From Cotesia glomerata (taxonomy: Eukaryota; Arthropoda; Insecta; Hymenoptera; Braconidae): 64,000 bases of DNA. The stretch covers positions 246,001-310,000 of the forward strand of contig NW_025402441.1 in NCBI RefSeq assembly GCF_020080835.1, given 5' to 3'. Numbering within the stretch: position 1 is the first letter of the stretch; each line of letters begins with the position of its first letter. Position numbers and translations under genes: made by a program. The notes beneath the pieces are model-generated. The model worked only from the letters and a program-made list of their open reading frames with translations, had not been told where the DNA came from and did no database searches. Of the stretch, positions 21,609 through 32,289 are shown in pieces.

Positions 21609-22783
21609 TTAGGTGCACCGTCCATCTACCCGTCCCTCCAGATGTCCATCGGTCCTGCCAATCTTGCTTTCCACCTTTATTCTCGTTCTTGCATCTTTCA
21701 TATTTTCGTTATTGTTTTTAGCTTCATAGAGTTTTGCTCTCTTAAACGCTAGAACGTCGATGGGTGCGGCCCCCGAATGACCAATATAGCCGCCTCGGAA
21801 ACTGTTCAGTAGGCGCAGGCAACCCTGACAGCACCTTGCCGCTGCATTGCCGCTATCTTTCGCCGGTAGGTCTTTTGCTTCAATATGTCTGCCCATATTT
21901 CTGCTCCATAAAGCAGTACCGAGTGGACTGGTTCTAGAAGATTCGCTTTTTGGTTCTTGGTCCCATAGTGTTGGTCATGATTCTTGCTAGGCTAGACACC
22001 GTCTTGCTGGCTTTCTTGCATGTACTGTCGAGGTATTCGCGAAAAGATAGTTTCTCGTCTATCATTACCCCCAGATAGTGCAGGGCCCTTGTTGACGTTA
22101 GTGTTGTTCTTCCCGTGTCCACAGCGAATGGTTTTGGGGACCATTTTTGACGTGTCAAAACGACCATCTCGGTTTTCTGTTTGGCGAGTTTCAGGTGGTG
22201 TTTATCAAGCCATGTCTCGACGGCGTCAATAGTTTCCCGAGCTAGTAGTTCGGCTTCTTCTACGATGTCTACTATAATCGTGGCCGCAACGTCGTCTGCA
22301 AAGCCCAGTAGCTCTACTTGCTTTAGCAACGGGATTCCAAGAAGCTCATCGTATTCCGCGTTATGGCGTATTCTTGTGGGCCTTCAGTAGTTTCCACTAT
22401 TAGCTTTCTTTCGTCAAGGCAGTTGTCGATAAGTGCTAGATTTTTTGGCTCCATGTCAAACTTGTGCTCCAGAGCGTCTAAAATGTCTCCCCAATTCGCT
22501 CTGTTAACTGCGTTTTTGACGTCTAGCGTGAGGAGAAAACATACTTTACGAGCTTCGAGGCTTGTGTTGCTGTCTCTATGACTTTCTCGATAGCTCCAAC
22601 TGTCGAACGACCTTTCCGGAAGCCATGTTGGTCGGTGGCAAAGCCTCCAGCACGGTTGATGTCGTTGCGAAGTCTCCCTTGTATGAGCTTCTCGAGCAGT
22701 TTTCCAGCAATTTTCAGCATGCAGAGTGGTCTAAGCGACGAAGGTGTTACGGGGGTTCTTTTACCTTTGTCTAAGAGAACCAA
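21609..22783 (-). pseudogene. R1/TRAS-like LINE reverse transcriptase fragment
   Basis: On the minus strand: LLDKGKRTPVTPSSLRPLCML (RT motif), HGFRKGRSTVGAI, a disrupted LTLDVKNAVNRANWGDIL region, LLGFADDVAATI with the catalytic FADD box, LAKQKTEMVVL, LHYLGVMIDEKLSF and a thumb segment (CQGCLRLLNSFR). Stops and frameshifts near 22523, 22340 and 21940 and the lack of the segment containing the PQGS box show internal loss. No endonuclease or 3' tail can be seen. Motif spelling is nearer TRAS/R1 elements than the I-type element at 3966. Confidence 0.75.
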
Positions 22784-23065
22784 TCTCTCCCCTATACCAT
22801 GGAACCGAAGTAGTCTTCTTTACACACACGCACCCACACTATTTTCCATTTTCAAATTCACACAATAATTTCCAAACTCATAAGTTATAAGTTAATTTTC
22901 CTTTCTAATTTCCTAATATTCCATTCTTATTTCCTAATTTACATTCTCCTAAATCCTAATTTACTGCCGTGGTCTTAATATTACAACAATAAATACTTAA
23001 TTATAAGAGTTCTCAATATCTTGAATTGATCAAATTTTGTCATGTCCGAGAATTTTATAAATTAA
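22784..23065. other. Spacer
   Basis: AT-rich with a short ACACACGCACCCACAC tract near 22824. Nothing else recognised. Confidence 0.35.
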
Positions 23066-23109
23066 CTAGACGACCCGGTGAACTTCGTATCACCTACATA
23101 TATTTGTGA

Positions 23110-23431
23110 AAAGTATAGTCAAAATTTAATACAAAATTCTTATTTATATTCAATTTTTTATCTTTTTTTGCGGTGCGTAAATATATAAAGATCATGGTTT
23201 TCCGATTCACGAACACAGGACGTATAATTTCCCATGCACGAAACAGGGAAACTTCGATTTGATTCCGCAAATTTTCAACGACTGGCCTGGCGATTTATTT
23301 ATGATCGTCAGTGCGGTTTGAACGTGAGATAGCTCGTCCCACATCTCATTAACTGGCATGACCTTAGTCAGGTCGTCTTCTCCTTGGTATTTTGAAACAA
23401 TAACAATAAAAAAGTTCTTACGCGCTGACAA
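23110..23431 (-). pseudogene. Helitron helicase (PIF1-like) C-terminal fragment
   Basis: The reading frame has TIINKSPGQSLKICGI, KFPCFVHGKLYVLCS and, after an in-frame stop at 23207, IGKP and APQKKIKN, the order of the last helicase motifs of Helitron transposases. The upstream part (FFIVIVSKYQGEDDLT) is only loosely recognisable. Rep and the Walker motifs are missing. Its distance of about 50 bp from the CTAG end is as in autonomous elements. Confidence 0.75.
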
Positions 23432-23714
23432 ACTGATAATAGATTTTATTAATCGGCTTGAAATTAATAATCAAGTGTTTGAAAAATGCATTCATTTTCA
23501 ACCGTTACATTTCCGTAATCATAAAATCAATTAATTAGTTATGTGATTAGCAAAAATAACATGTATAAAGTTCTTAGTCTGTTGACTGAATAACTACATG
23601 TCATGTTAAGTTTTGAAAACCTTACAATGACTTTTTCCCCGCTGCCAAAGAGATGATTGTTGTAAGGAAGTTTTTATTAAATGTTATTGAAGTTTAATAG
23701 ATATGTCCTTAATA

Positions 23715-24110
23715 AGGTTGGCAATAGCCTAATCGGCTCGGTACCTGCATTTTGAAAGAGTGGGACCAGGGTTTGATTCCGGCGCGCATCAATATTTTTC
23801 AATGATTATAAACTAAGAATATGTGCGTTTCATTGCCAGCCTCTGTACCGGTCGGGTTTTCTGTGGTTGTCCCGTATAGTTATGGAGGTAAAATGTCATT
23901 ATAGAAGTACCTCCATACTATTTAAGACCGTAATGCAAATGCAGGTACTGATTATAACGCGTAAGTCGGCCACAGTCGCAGCACATGTGTGTCGGGCATG
24001 AAAGAAAAAATCCCGACATGCAGGGGGGTGGGGACGAAAAAAGTGGTTGAGAGTTATAATGACGGGGTTGAGAGATTATATTGCGGAGAAAAAAGTGGAG
24101 AGACAATAAT
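23715..24110 (+). mobile_element. tRNA-derived SINE nested in the Helitron
   Basis: A-box-like GGCAATAGCCTAATCGGCTC and B box GGGTTTGATTCC are followed by a body with CGGGTTTTCTGTGGTT, GTCGGCCACAG and GTGTCGGGCATG. The body resembles that of the SINE at 25165-25550 though the tRNA-like heads differ, so they may be one family with exchanged heads. Confidence 0.55.
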
Positions 24111-24389
24111 TCCCCACCCTCCCTTGTAAAACACTCTACAGTGATACAAGTAAAACCATCCTCAATTATAACCTCAATAGATATGTCCTTAATTTCATGT
24201 CTCAAAAAGTCCTAGTTTATGAACAAAAATATTTTTTACATTCTACTCACCACTCTGACACAACCTACATATCAATTGAATTATCACGAAATTCGTTTTT
24301 GGTTGAAATCTAATCATTGACTAAGAAAAATATTTAAATCGGTTGACCTTGAAGGCTATCCCTGTAATTTCCTGTATCTCTCGAGATTC

Positions 24390-25015
24390 TTTAAATTTTA
24401 TATCTGTAGGAACTGTATTTGAAGAATATGAATTTTTTGACAATTATCACTTCCGCACTCCTATGCGGGGAAAGAATTTCGTAAGATCCTATTCGAGATG
24501 ATGTCTACATTGTAAATAAAAGATTCCAACAAAACTTTGAGTCCATAAAAACTATCGATTGGAAATGAGAAATTTTCATGGCTAACGCCCCCGCAATCCC
24601 TTTTGAGGTTGGAATTTGATAAAATCTACTCTTAGCTGAACTTAACATCATACACGAAGATTCCTATTAAATTTGGAGTCTGTAGAAGTTACAGTCTGAA
24701 AATGAAAACTTAACATTCTAACACCCACCCCCGTAATCCTTATTGGGGGTGGGTTGTAAAATCCGCTCTTAGATCATTTCCGCATCACATATGGAAGACT
24801 CCACCTAAATTTTCCGTCTGTAGGATCTTCAATTTGAAAGTTAAATCCACCCCCGCAACCCCCTGTGGAGCGAGCTATCGTAAAATTCGTTCATAGATTA
24901 TTTTTATATCTCTTACAAAAGATTCCTACCAAATTTGGGAACTATAGGAGCTATAGTTCAAAAACGGGAATAATTCATTGTTAACGCCCCCGCAATCCCC
25001 TTTGAGGGTAGATTT
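24390..25015 (-). repeat. Four degenerate ~115-bp repeats inside the Helitron
   Basis: Each unit has AAGATTCCTA-CAAATTTGG, a GTCTGTAG-AG-TACAGT segment and an AACGCCCCCGCAATCCC box followed by GAGG. Units begin near 24410, 24520, 24650, 24780 and 24905. Non-coding. Confidence 0.65.
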
Positions 25016-25164
25016 TTTAAAAATTTTTTTACATACAAACCTTCTCCTTACAATTCTGAAGATAACGAAAAAAAATTTAGCTCAATCGGTCCAGCCGTTC
25101 TCAAGTGATGCGTGGACATACATGCGGCATTTTATTTTTATTTATATAGATTTTAATTAATTTC

Positions 25165-25550
25165 TTGAGCAGCATAACGGCCGAGCGGTTTAAGACTCGT
25201 ACATCATGTCGTGAGGCGAGGGTTCGAGCCCCAACGGTTGTTAGAATACTTTCAATAGCAACCGCCGGGGGTCACTCCGGTAGCCAAACTGTACTGGCAT
25301 GGGTTTTCTCTGTGGTTTTCCCATGCCACTATTCTAAGAGCCTAGGAAGAGGTGAGGAATAGGACGAATGCAGTACAGAAAGCACAAGTCGGTCCACAGC
25401 CACAAATTAAAAGAAAGGAAGTGTCGGGTGAGACTTGCTGAGGTCCAATATGAAGAAGAGCAAGTAAAGCGTAAAAGCTAGGAGAAAGAGGGAGATCAGT
25501 CTTGTAAGAACCGAGTAGTCGTTCCAGTAAAAAGCAATAAATAAAAAAAA
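25165..25550 (+). mobile_element. tRNA(Ser/Leu)-like SINE
   Basis: The head ACGGCCGAGCGGTTTAAG (A box of Ser/Leu type) and GGGTTCGAGCCCC (B box) are followed by a body with CATGGGTTTTCTCTGTGG, GTCGGTCCACAG and GTGTCGGGTGAG and an A-rich AATAAATAAAAAAAATTTT tail. It starts 15 bp from the 5' end of the Helitron. Confidence 0.7.
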
Positions 25551-25834
25551 TTTTAATTATTAAAGTGAAACTTTTATTAAATCGTCTCAAACTTTTTCGT
25601 CTATTTGTTGCATGTCGCGTGACGGTCGGCCGCGGAGTAGGGATAAAGTGAAAGGCGCTTGTCAGAGCAGCCAAGGCTAATATGGCGGTGCCTGTAGTTC
25701 GCATCAGCTAACCATGTGGCATTTATATTCAAATGCAATGTAAGATCTTATTTACTTCCTAAAAAAAAAAAAAAAAATGTGTGTGTGTGTGTGTGTGCAA
25801 GTCACACACGGTAGAAGTGAAACTTCTGAAGAGT
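25551..25834. other. Spacer with A-run and (GT)n microsatellite
   Basis: An A17 run and about ten GT repeats at 25762-25798, then CAAGTCACACAC. No gene recognised. Confidence 0.5.
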
Positions 25835-25992
25835 CCCTGATTAAAAATACTTATTGAAAAGTATTGAAAAAATAAACAGTCGCTTCATGTAAACTGTATA
25901 TTTATAAATACATAAAAAAAGAATTAGGATTATTGAAAACAACTCAAATTTCATGATTTTCAATACTCTTTAATGAGTATTTTTAATCAGGG
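25835..25992. mobile_element. MITE with CCCTGAT ends
   Basis: Begins CCCTGATTAAAAATACTTAT, ends GAGTATTTTTAATCAGGG; about 158 bp, with inner AAAAGTATTG/CAATACT inverted segments. Same family as 19566-19684. Confidence 0.75.
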
Positions 25993-26143
25993 GTAGGCTA
26001 CGAGAGATTGAGACAGATATAGTCAATTAGTAAAATAGAGAATCAGGAGTATTAGGATAAATGTAAGGTTTATTATTTTTTATTAAGCGGGCACATTATC
26101 ATTTACGTTAGAACTATTATTTTCATTTTGTATAAGGTAAAGA

Positions 26144-27098
26144 GCCCAGTTACTGACACTTTAAGAGTGACAATTAAGGTTATACTATCATAACTCATAT
26201 AAAATTTTATTAGAATAAATAATGTTTTATATTATTAACATGTTTAAGATTTCTACAAACGGTAATAGGAGCAAAATAGATATTTGAAGCGAATTAATAA
26301 TTTAAATTAACATTTCAAAAAATGATGTTTGAAGCCCCAGTTTCTGACACTCAAAATTTTTCGTGCTGTAGTTTCTGACACTGACATCGGCCTAGTTTCC
26401 GACACTCATGTTTGAAAACGATTTTTTCTGCCCTTCAGACGGAAAGTGGCAACTTTCGGCCCGCTACGCTAAACGAAATTTCCGCTTTCCGTCTCTGTCA
26501 GACAGAAAAATAGTATACAAACCTATGGTAGAAAAATACGAAATATCTCAGATAAGATCACATATATGTCGACCTCGGCTTCGCCTCGGACGACATATAT
26601 GTATTCTAAGACATTTCTTATTTTCTTGCTGCAGGTGTGTAATATATTACTTATTTACTAACTTATACTATTAAGTTAAAATGAATTAAAATCATTTATT
26701 TATAATAAATTAAGTATTTATTTTAAATAAAACATTCATCATCTATAAAATGACATGTATATATTATATTTCTAAAAAAGTATAAATTATTATAGCAATA
26801 ATCATTTGTAATATTTTTTCATAGCAACAATTGATGTAATATTTTCTCACACTACTTATTTTCGTATTTATAAAAAGTATACTTGATCGATAAATGTGAA
26901 TTTTTTTATCAAAAAAAAAAAATAAATGTTTCATCACTGTGATTATAAACAATAGTATAACAAGCAATAATAATAAAAATAAATATTTAAACATTTTATG
27001 GAGATGTCCATAAACGAATAATTTCCCGTGTTATAGGTTAGAATTTAAGTGTCAATAACTGTCACATACTAATAAAATTGAGCCTAGTTATTGACACT
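26144..27098 (+). repeat. Dispersed CCAGTTTCTGACACT repeats around two hairpins
   Basis: Direct copies of GCCCAGTTACTGACACT and variants lie at 26144, 26335, 26369, 26391 and 27081. Between them are a hairpin with arms AGACGGAAAG/CTTTCCGTCT (26437-26495) and one with CATATATGTCG/CGACATATATG around CTCGGCTTCGCCTCGG (26562-26602). The only frame (26408-26674) is made by these hairpins and I do not regard it as a gene. Confidence 0.55.
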
Positions 27099-28730
27099 GA
27101 CATTTTAATAATAAAATATAATATATGATGATAAATTATTATTTTAAACTGAATAATATTTAATTATTGATCAATACATATATTTTTTATTATATTTTTA
27201 TACTTAAATGTTGATTAATTCACTGATTTAATAGTTGAACGCTCTTAAGTGAAATGCTTAGACTATAACTAAAAAATAGCTTCCACGGTAACTTCAGGCG
27301 TAAAAAAATTTTTTTTATTCAGATTTTATTTTTTTTTTTAATGTTATTTGCATTAATTAGATACAGGATAAATTTATTTTAATTAAAAAATTATTTAATT
27401 TATTTTAATTAAAAAATTATTTATTTTAAATTAATTAATTAAAATTAACACACGTTAAATGCTCAAATACAAGCAAGTATTAAACAGTGTGCAATATACA
27501 TCCACACCAACATTTGCTCTCTCGCTCTGGCTCACTAATTACAGGCGACTATGCTTAGAAGACGGGAGTGGGGACGCTACGAAGTATGGGACAAAGAGGA
27601 GAGACCGATAATATAAAATAGTATGTATATTTCTGTCTCATTCTTTCCTGGCTTCATCCTACACATTTTTGTATTTGTGTCTCTTACCTGTCGTTTTTTC
27701 CGTTGCATCCGGTTTGAAATCACAACGATTCTAAAGAACTTTCACTTCAAAAAACAAAAGGATCAAAAAGGATTCTTCATGTACTGAACTTTCATAAGAG
27801 GTAGAATTTGAACAAATTTGAAATATTAATAGTTCAATACTTTAAATACTTTTGTTTAATCAGAGCTTATTTTCGTTACTATGAAATATTAGTTACATTT
27901 ATAAACTACGAGACTCATGGCGACAATAAAGTTATTGATAGAATAATTGAATTGGAAGGTAGATTTCGATATAATTAATAGTTATACCAAACAATAAATT
28001 CTTAAATGATCAGTGAAAAATCACACTTAATTTTTAATCAAACCTTCGTTAGTTCTATTACACGGACTAATACAGTTCATCTACCAAAAACTGGCAGAAA
28101 TTGAAATTCTTATAATCTTAATAAAATCATCATTCGGTAAATGTTTGATAGATCAAATTAAAGACGCAATTTTACCAACCATAAGATAAGTTTTAAAGAA
28201 AAAAATGGTGTGTGTACTTATGTACACGAGTCAGAAGTTATACTTCTTTGGCATAAGAAAAAAAATTTTGAAGAAAAAAAATGCAAAGATGATGGAAGAA
28301 AAATGTTAAAAACAATCAAATAGGTTTTATTATAGTAAAAATTTAGCTATACCGTATAAATATAAAATCATTAATTATCATATGAATTTAATTCAATATT
28401 ATTTAAGATTTTTCTGAATCAACTAATTTTCGAGTTGCAAAGTATCAATAATTTACAATTGATAACTAAAAAATATTTTAATTATTTATTTAAAATATAT
28501 GTTTCTTATAAAATAGTTCATTATTTATTATTTAACCTAGTGATAATATCTCTTTAATTAATATTTTTTCAAAAATAATATTAATTACATGAATTAAAAG
28601 ACACAAATTAAAAAGGTCTGTAATATAAATTTAAAAAAATATGGATAGAATTACTAAATTCGATAAACAAAATGATTAAGCCTGTATTAAAAAATTATGA
28701 ACTTAATAAAAAGATACCTAAATATTATAG
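27099..28730. other. AT-rich stretch without recognisable genes
   Basis: Contains tandem TTTAATTAAAAAATTATTTA near 27380-27430 and a slightly GC-richer part at 27500-27680. No ORF of note, no RNA gene and no inverted-repeat ends found. Confidence 0.4.
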
Positions 28731-29580
28731 GTAAGATAAGAGCCCCAGTAGCTGCTCATGTACCAGTACATGCTCACTCCATGTATTTGTTTATCTACAC
28801 GGGAAAAAATTTCTGGGAAAATTTACGATACAACTATTGTAAAGCAGGACTATACTTTTATTACTATTAATTGTCAAATAGTTTAGAAGAAAAAATACTA
28901 TTTATTCATGAAAAAATACGATATTACTATTGTAAAAAGTAAGAGATGAAAATTTCCAGTGCTGCCTCTGTATTTTTCCAATAGAACTATAGTAAATTTT
29001 ACAATAGTTGAATTGGAATGTTTTTCAATTAGTGTGAGTGATGGCCGTGCACAGCGCTAGACTCCGAGATTATGTAAATGTTAAAGGGTATGGGCCTTAG
29101 TTTACCTCGGATAGCGTAGAGGGAGAGTCTCTGGCTGCCAACACAGAGTTCTGGGTTCGATTCCCAGATAGGACGAAAATGCCGGTTTCTTTTTTCGATT
29201 ACTGTACAGGTACCAATTAGTCCAACCTTCTATCTCTCTCCCTCCCTAATATTTCTTTTAAAAAAACCAACTGTGAATTTTTACAATAGTTGAATTGTAA
29301 AGTTCACAAACACATATTGTATAATTTGCTTTATAGTATTCGACTTTTTAAGACTCTTGCTAGTCTTATTTGTTGGATTAAATTTACAATAGTAGATCGT
29401 AAAAATTACTAAATGAGAAGTATATTCCACCGTTACTATTTTAATTAGTAAAAATTACAATAGTAAAATAATAAAAACTCCTTCAATTTTCTTTCCGTGT
29501 ATATTCACACATATAGATATACAAATAGATGGAGTGAACATGTACTGGTACATGAGCAGCTACTAGGGCTTTTACCTTAC
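28731..29580. mobile_element. Terminal-inverted-repeat element with nested insertions
   Basis: The left end GTAAGATAAGAGCCCCAGTA continuing to CATGTACCAGTACATG is mirrored at the right end, CATGTACTGGTACATG to AGGGCTTTTACCTTAC, giving inverted repeats of about 65 bp. Inside is a second pair, ACACGGGAAAAAATTT (28798) and ATTTTCTTTCCGTGTA (29484-29500), which may be another element. A SINE lies in the middle. No transposase. Confidence 0.65.
29095..29265 (+). mobile_element. tRNA-like SINE, diverged
   Basis: CCTCGGATAGCGTAGAGGGAGAG (A-box region) and GGGTTCGATTCCCAG (B box) are related to the SINE at 21115, followed by TTTCGATTACTGTACAGGTACC and TTAAAAAAACC. It sits inside the inverted-repeat element at 28731-29580. 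Confidence 0.6.
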
Positions 29581-29590
29581 TACAATATAT

Positions 29591-30345
29591 ATTAGGGTGG
29601 GCCAAAAAAAACTTTTAATTTTTTTTTTTAGCTACTATGAAAATATCGTCCAAAATGACGAAAAATCATTCCCTGAAAAATTAAAAGTGCTTTATTTGCA
29701 CTTGACTATTAGGTAATGTAAAATATTAAGAATCATGTTTCAATAGTTTTCAATTGTAATAAAACTCTTTATTTTATAATTTGCCATTTTTTTATTCTCA
29801 AAATGAAACTTAACTTTTTTTGTTACAGTTGGGAAATTTTTGCCTGTGATTTTTAACTACTTGCAATAAATTTTGCAACTGTTCTTCATGTTTGGTCAGA
29901 CATTTGATATACTCTTCTATTAATGCAACTTCTATTTCTGCTATTGATTTGCCAACTGATTTCATGAACAAAAATGTTGAATTTTGGACACAGGATAAGA
30001 GCTATCAAGAGAATCTGTCATTGAAACGTCTCAGCGTTGTCAGTGGTGTAGCAGAAAGGGTAGTTGCATTAATAGACGAGTATAATAAATGTTTGACCAA
30101 AAATAAAGAACATTTGCAAAATTTATTGCAAGTAGTTAAAAATCACAGGCAAAAATTTCCCAATTGTAAAAAAAAAAATTTAATTTCATTTTGAGAATAA
30201 AAAAATGGCAAATTATAAAATAAACAGTTCTATTACAATTAAAAAATTATTGAAACATGATTTTTAATATTTCACATTACCTAATAGTCAAGTGCAAACA
30301 AAGCACTTATTAATTTTTCAGGGAATGATTAATTTTTTCAAGTCA
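29591..30345. mobile_element. Fold-back element whose arms carry coding sequence
   Basis: Left arm 29600-29940 and right arm 30048-30345 are reverse complements: GTTGGGAAATTTTTGCCTGTGA against TCACAGGCAAAAATTTCCCAAT, and ATTAATGCAACTTCTATTTCTG against the complementary stretch near 30048. The central unique segment is about 110 bp. It begins with TTAGGGTG-type sequence as do the elements at 45631 and 56209. Confidence 0.75.
29892..30194 (+). pseudogene. C-terminal fragment of an uncharacterised element-borne protein
   Basis: The frame (100 codons) reads LPTDFMNKNVEFWTQDKSYQ, LSVVSGVAERVVALIDEYNK and LLQVVKNHRQKFPN. I recall similar C-termini in repeated hypothetical proteins of aphids and cnidarians, but cannot name a family. 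The last 50 codons lie in the right arm of the fold-back element, and their reverse complement forms the left arm. The start is arbitrary; no upstream exon is visible. Confidence 0.45.
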
Positions 30346-30404
30346 TTACTCAGCTAAAGTACAGTTCCGAGTTATTTTTTTTTAATTAGGTATAAAAATA
30401 TCGA

Positions 30405-30570
30405 TTATACTTCCAGTCTCGCCCTCATGGTTACATGTATACAAACTGTAGTATCATCTCTTCTAGCTACTTGTAACCACGTATTTTAGAGTTTAAGATT
30501 TGAATTGCCGGGCTGCCGGCTCCTGTAGAGGTGGCGGCGCCCTGCGGTCACTTTCGTCATAACATTTTTT
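30405..30570 (+). repeat. DIRS left inverted terminal repeat
   Basis: Starts TTATACTTCCAGTCTCGCCC. From CATGGTTACATGTATAC to GGTCACTTTCGTCATA it is the reverse complement of 37385-37505 with about one visible mismatch. The outer 40 bp differ from the right end, which is typical for DIRS. Confidence 0.9.
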
Positions 30571-30657
30571 CGTGCGAAAAAGTAAACACGTCAGAGTTTT
30601 AACTTCTATTATTTTTCTGTATTTTTAATTAGTTGCAAGTTTTTTAAGCTTTTCAGG

Positions 30658-31989
30658 ATGGGTGGACATAAAAGAAAGTCGTCCGATCGCGATCGTGATC
30701 GAGATTATGAACATCTGAAAAAACGAATGCGAGAGATGGAAAAGAAATTAGACAGGCAAACGCGTGCACAACGCTCAAGCCCTGACAAGGAGAATAAAGA
30801 TGGCGAGCAGTCCTCGGCGGGGAATAAAAATTCTACTGATCGAGAAAAAACAAACAATGTCACTGAGGTTCTCCCTTTAAATCTCACAAAAAATAAAGGC
30901 AAGTACCAAAACTGTTTAAAAAAAAAAAAAAAAAAAAAAAAATGTACCGTCAAGGTTATGCGAGACATAACATAAGTACGGAAACTTACACGGCTGAGCT
31001 TATACGAGAGATAAGACAAGGTCGAAGACATTACGGTTGAACTCACACGTGAGGTGAGACATAACCGAAGACGAAATATAAACGATTTTTTCCTCCTTAT
31101 TTACAGAACCTGGAAACAACGCTGTGCAGCCTCAAACGGAGAAGCAGATTCCGGTTATAGATATTGGCACGGAAAAGGAGGTAACCCAGGAACAAAAAGA
31201 CACGCAGCCAGTGAATGCTAGCGAAAAATCTAGTGATTTAGATCCAGAGATCTTAAAAATCATTGGTGAAACACCTTCAACAGAACCGGAGGGTTTAAAG
31301 TTATCCAACCACATCTCCGATCGCTGGAAAATCTGGTTAAAACTGGACAGACAAAAGAAGCAAAAGAACTTTTACTCAAAAAATACCCTAGAAAGGGTGA
31401 ATGTTCCCTGGAGGCTCCAAAATTGAATCCCGAAATAGCGGCGTCCCTCAATGAAGGTTCTTTAAAGAGAGATAAATATTTCTCAAATACCCAGAACCTT
31501 GCTGGGTCAGCATTATCAGCACTAAGTTTAGTCATCGATCCTTTTCTCACGAAGAAAAGAGAAGAAATTGATGTAAAAAAGATGCTGGAAAACTTATGGG
31601 AATCATAACGAATCTTAACTGAACTGTTTCGGGGCCAGACGGTGGCTAGAAAAGCCTGTATTCTTCCTAGTCTGAATAAACAAACTGCTTCACTCCTAGA
31701 CAAAACTGAAACAGGAGAATTTTTATTTGGCGAAAAATTAGGGGAAAAGATTAAAGAATCTAAAGTGATTGATAAAATAAGCACTGACATCAAGTCCCAA
31801 TTACCTTCAAAGAAACCAGGGACGAGTCATTTAAATGCCAAGAGCCCGTCTGTGCCAAAACACTCAGCTCAGACGGGCACAAGAATGAAATTCGTCAAGC
31901 CACAGTACAACTCGAAGTTCCAGAGCCAGACGAAGAGCCATCAAGGTCAACACCGGAATCAGAGCAACAAGAGTCGGAGTCGATACTAA
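30658..31989 (+). pseudogene. DIRS gag-like ORF, broken
   Basis: The first segment (30658-30897) is a basic, charged N-terminus (GGHKRKSSDRDRDRD, then a coiled coil). It is followed by 200 bp with a 23-A run and TTATTTACAG, which could be an intron with a GC donor (AAAG/GCAAGT) or an insertion. The second segment (31108-31420) continues acidic, a frameshift near 31385 follows, and the third (31423-31989) has DPFLTKKREEIDVKKML, an in-frame TAA at 31606, and FLFGEKLGEKIKESK, a motif common in DIRS gag proteins. The C-terminus is basic (QSQTKSHQGQHRNQSNKSR). Probably a structural, nucleic-acid-binding protein. Confidence 0.65.
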
Positions 31990-32289
31990 CTAATGAATCC
32001 CAGGTAAAAACTGCAGGCAGGCTCAAATTATTTTTTAGTAAGTGGGCTACAATAACATCAGATCCTTTCATATTGCAATGTATTAAGGGGTATAAAATAC
32101 CCTTTACATCGAAGCCATACCAATCAAGGCCACCTCCCGAGCGCAATTGGACGAGTTCTGAGATTTCTGCGATAGAAGTAGAAATTCAGAGACTGTTAGA
32201 ATTAGGAGCAGTCCAAGAAGTCAAGCCGGTTGATGATCAATTCATGTCTTCCTTTTTTCTGGTCCCTAAGTCTGATGGATCTAATAGGT

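Larger units (their letters stand above)
23066..25150 (-). mobile_element. Helitron, decayed, both ends readable
   Basis: On the minus strand the element starts TCTATATAAATAAAAATAAA (25150) and ends GGGTCGTCTAG (23066). It is preceded by A and followed by T, the rule for Helitron insertion between A and T, with the expected 5' TC and 3' CTRR ends. Just inside the 3' end is a remnant of the Helitron helicase C-terminus. The interior carries a SINE and four degenerate 115-bp repeats. The length of 2.1 kb means the Rep domain is gone. Confidence 0.8.

Noticed and set aside
26408..26674. Small protein-coding gene
   Set aside because: The frame is made by two hairpin-forming segments and has no family resemblance or typical codon pattern.
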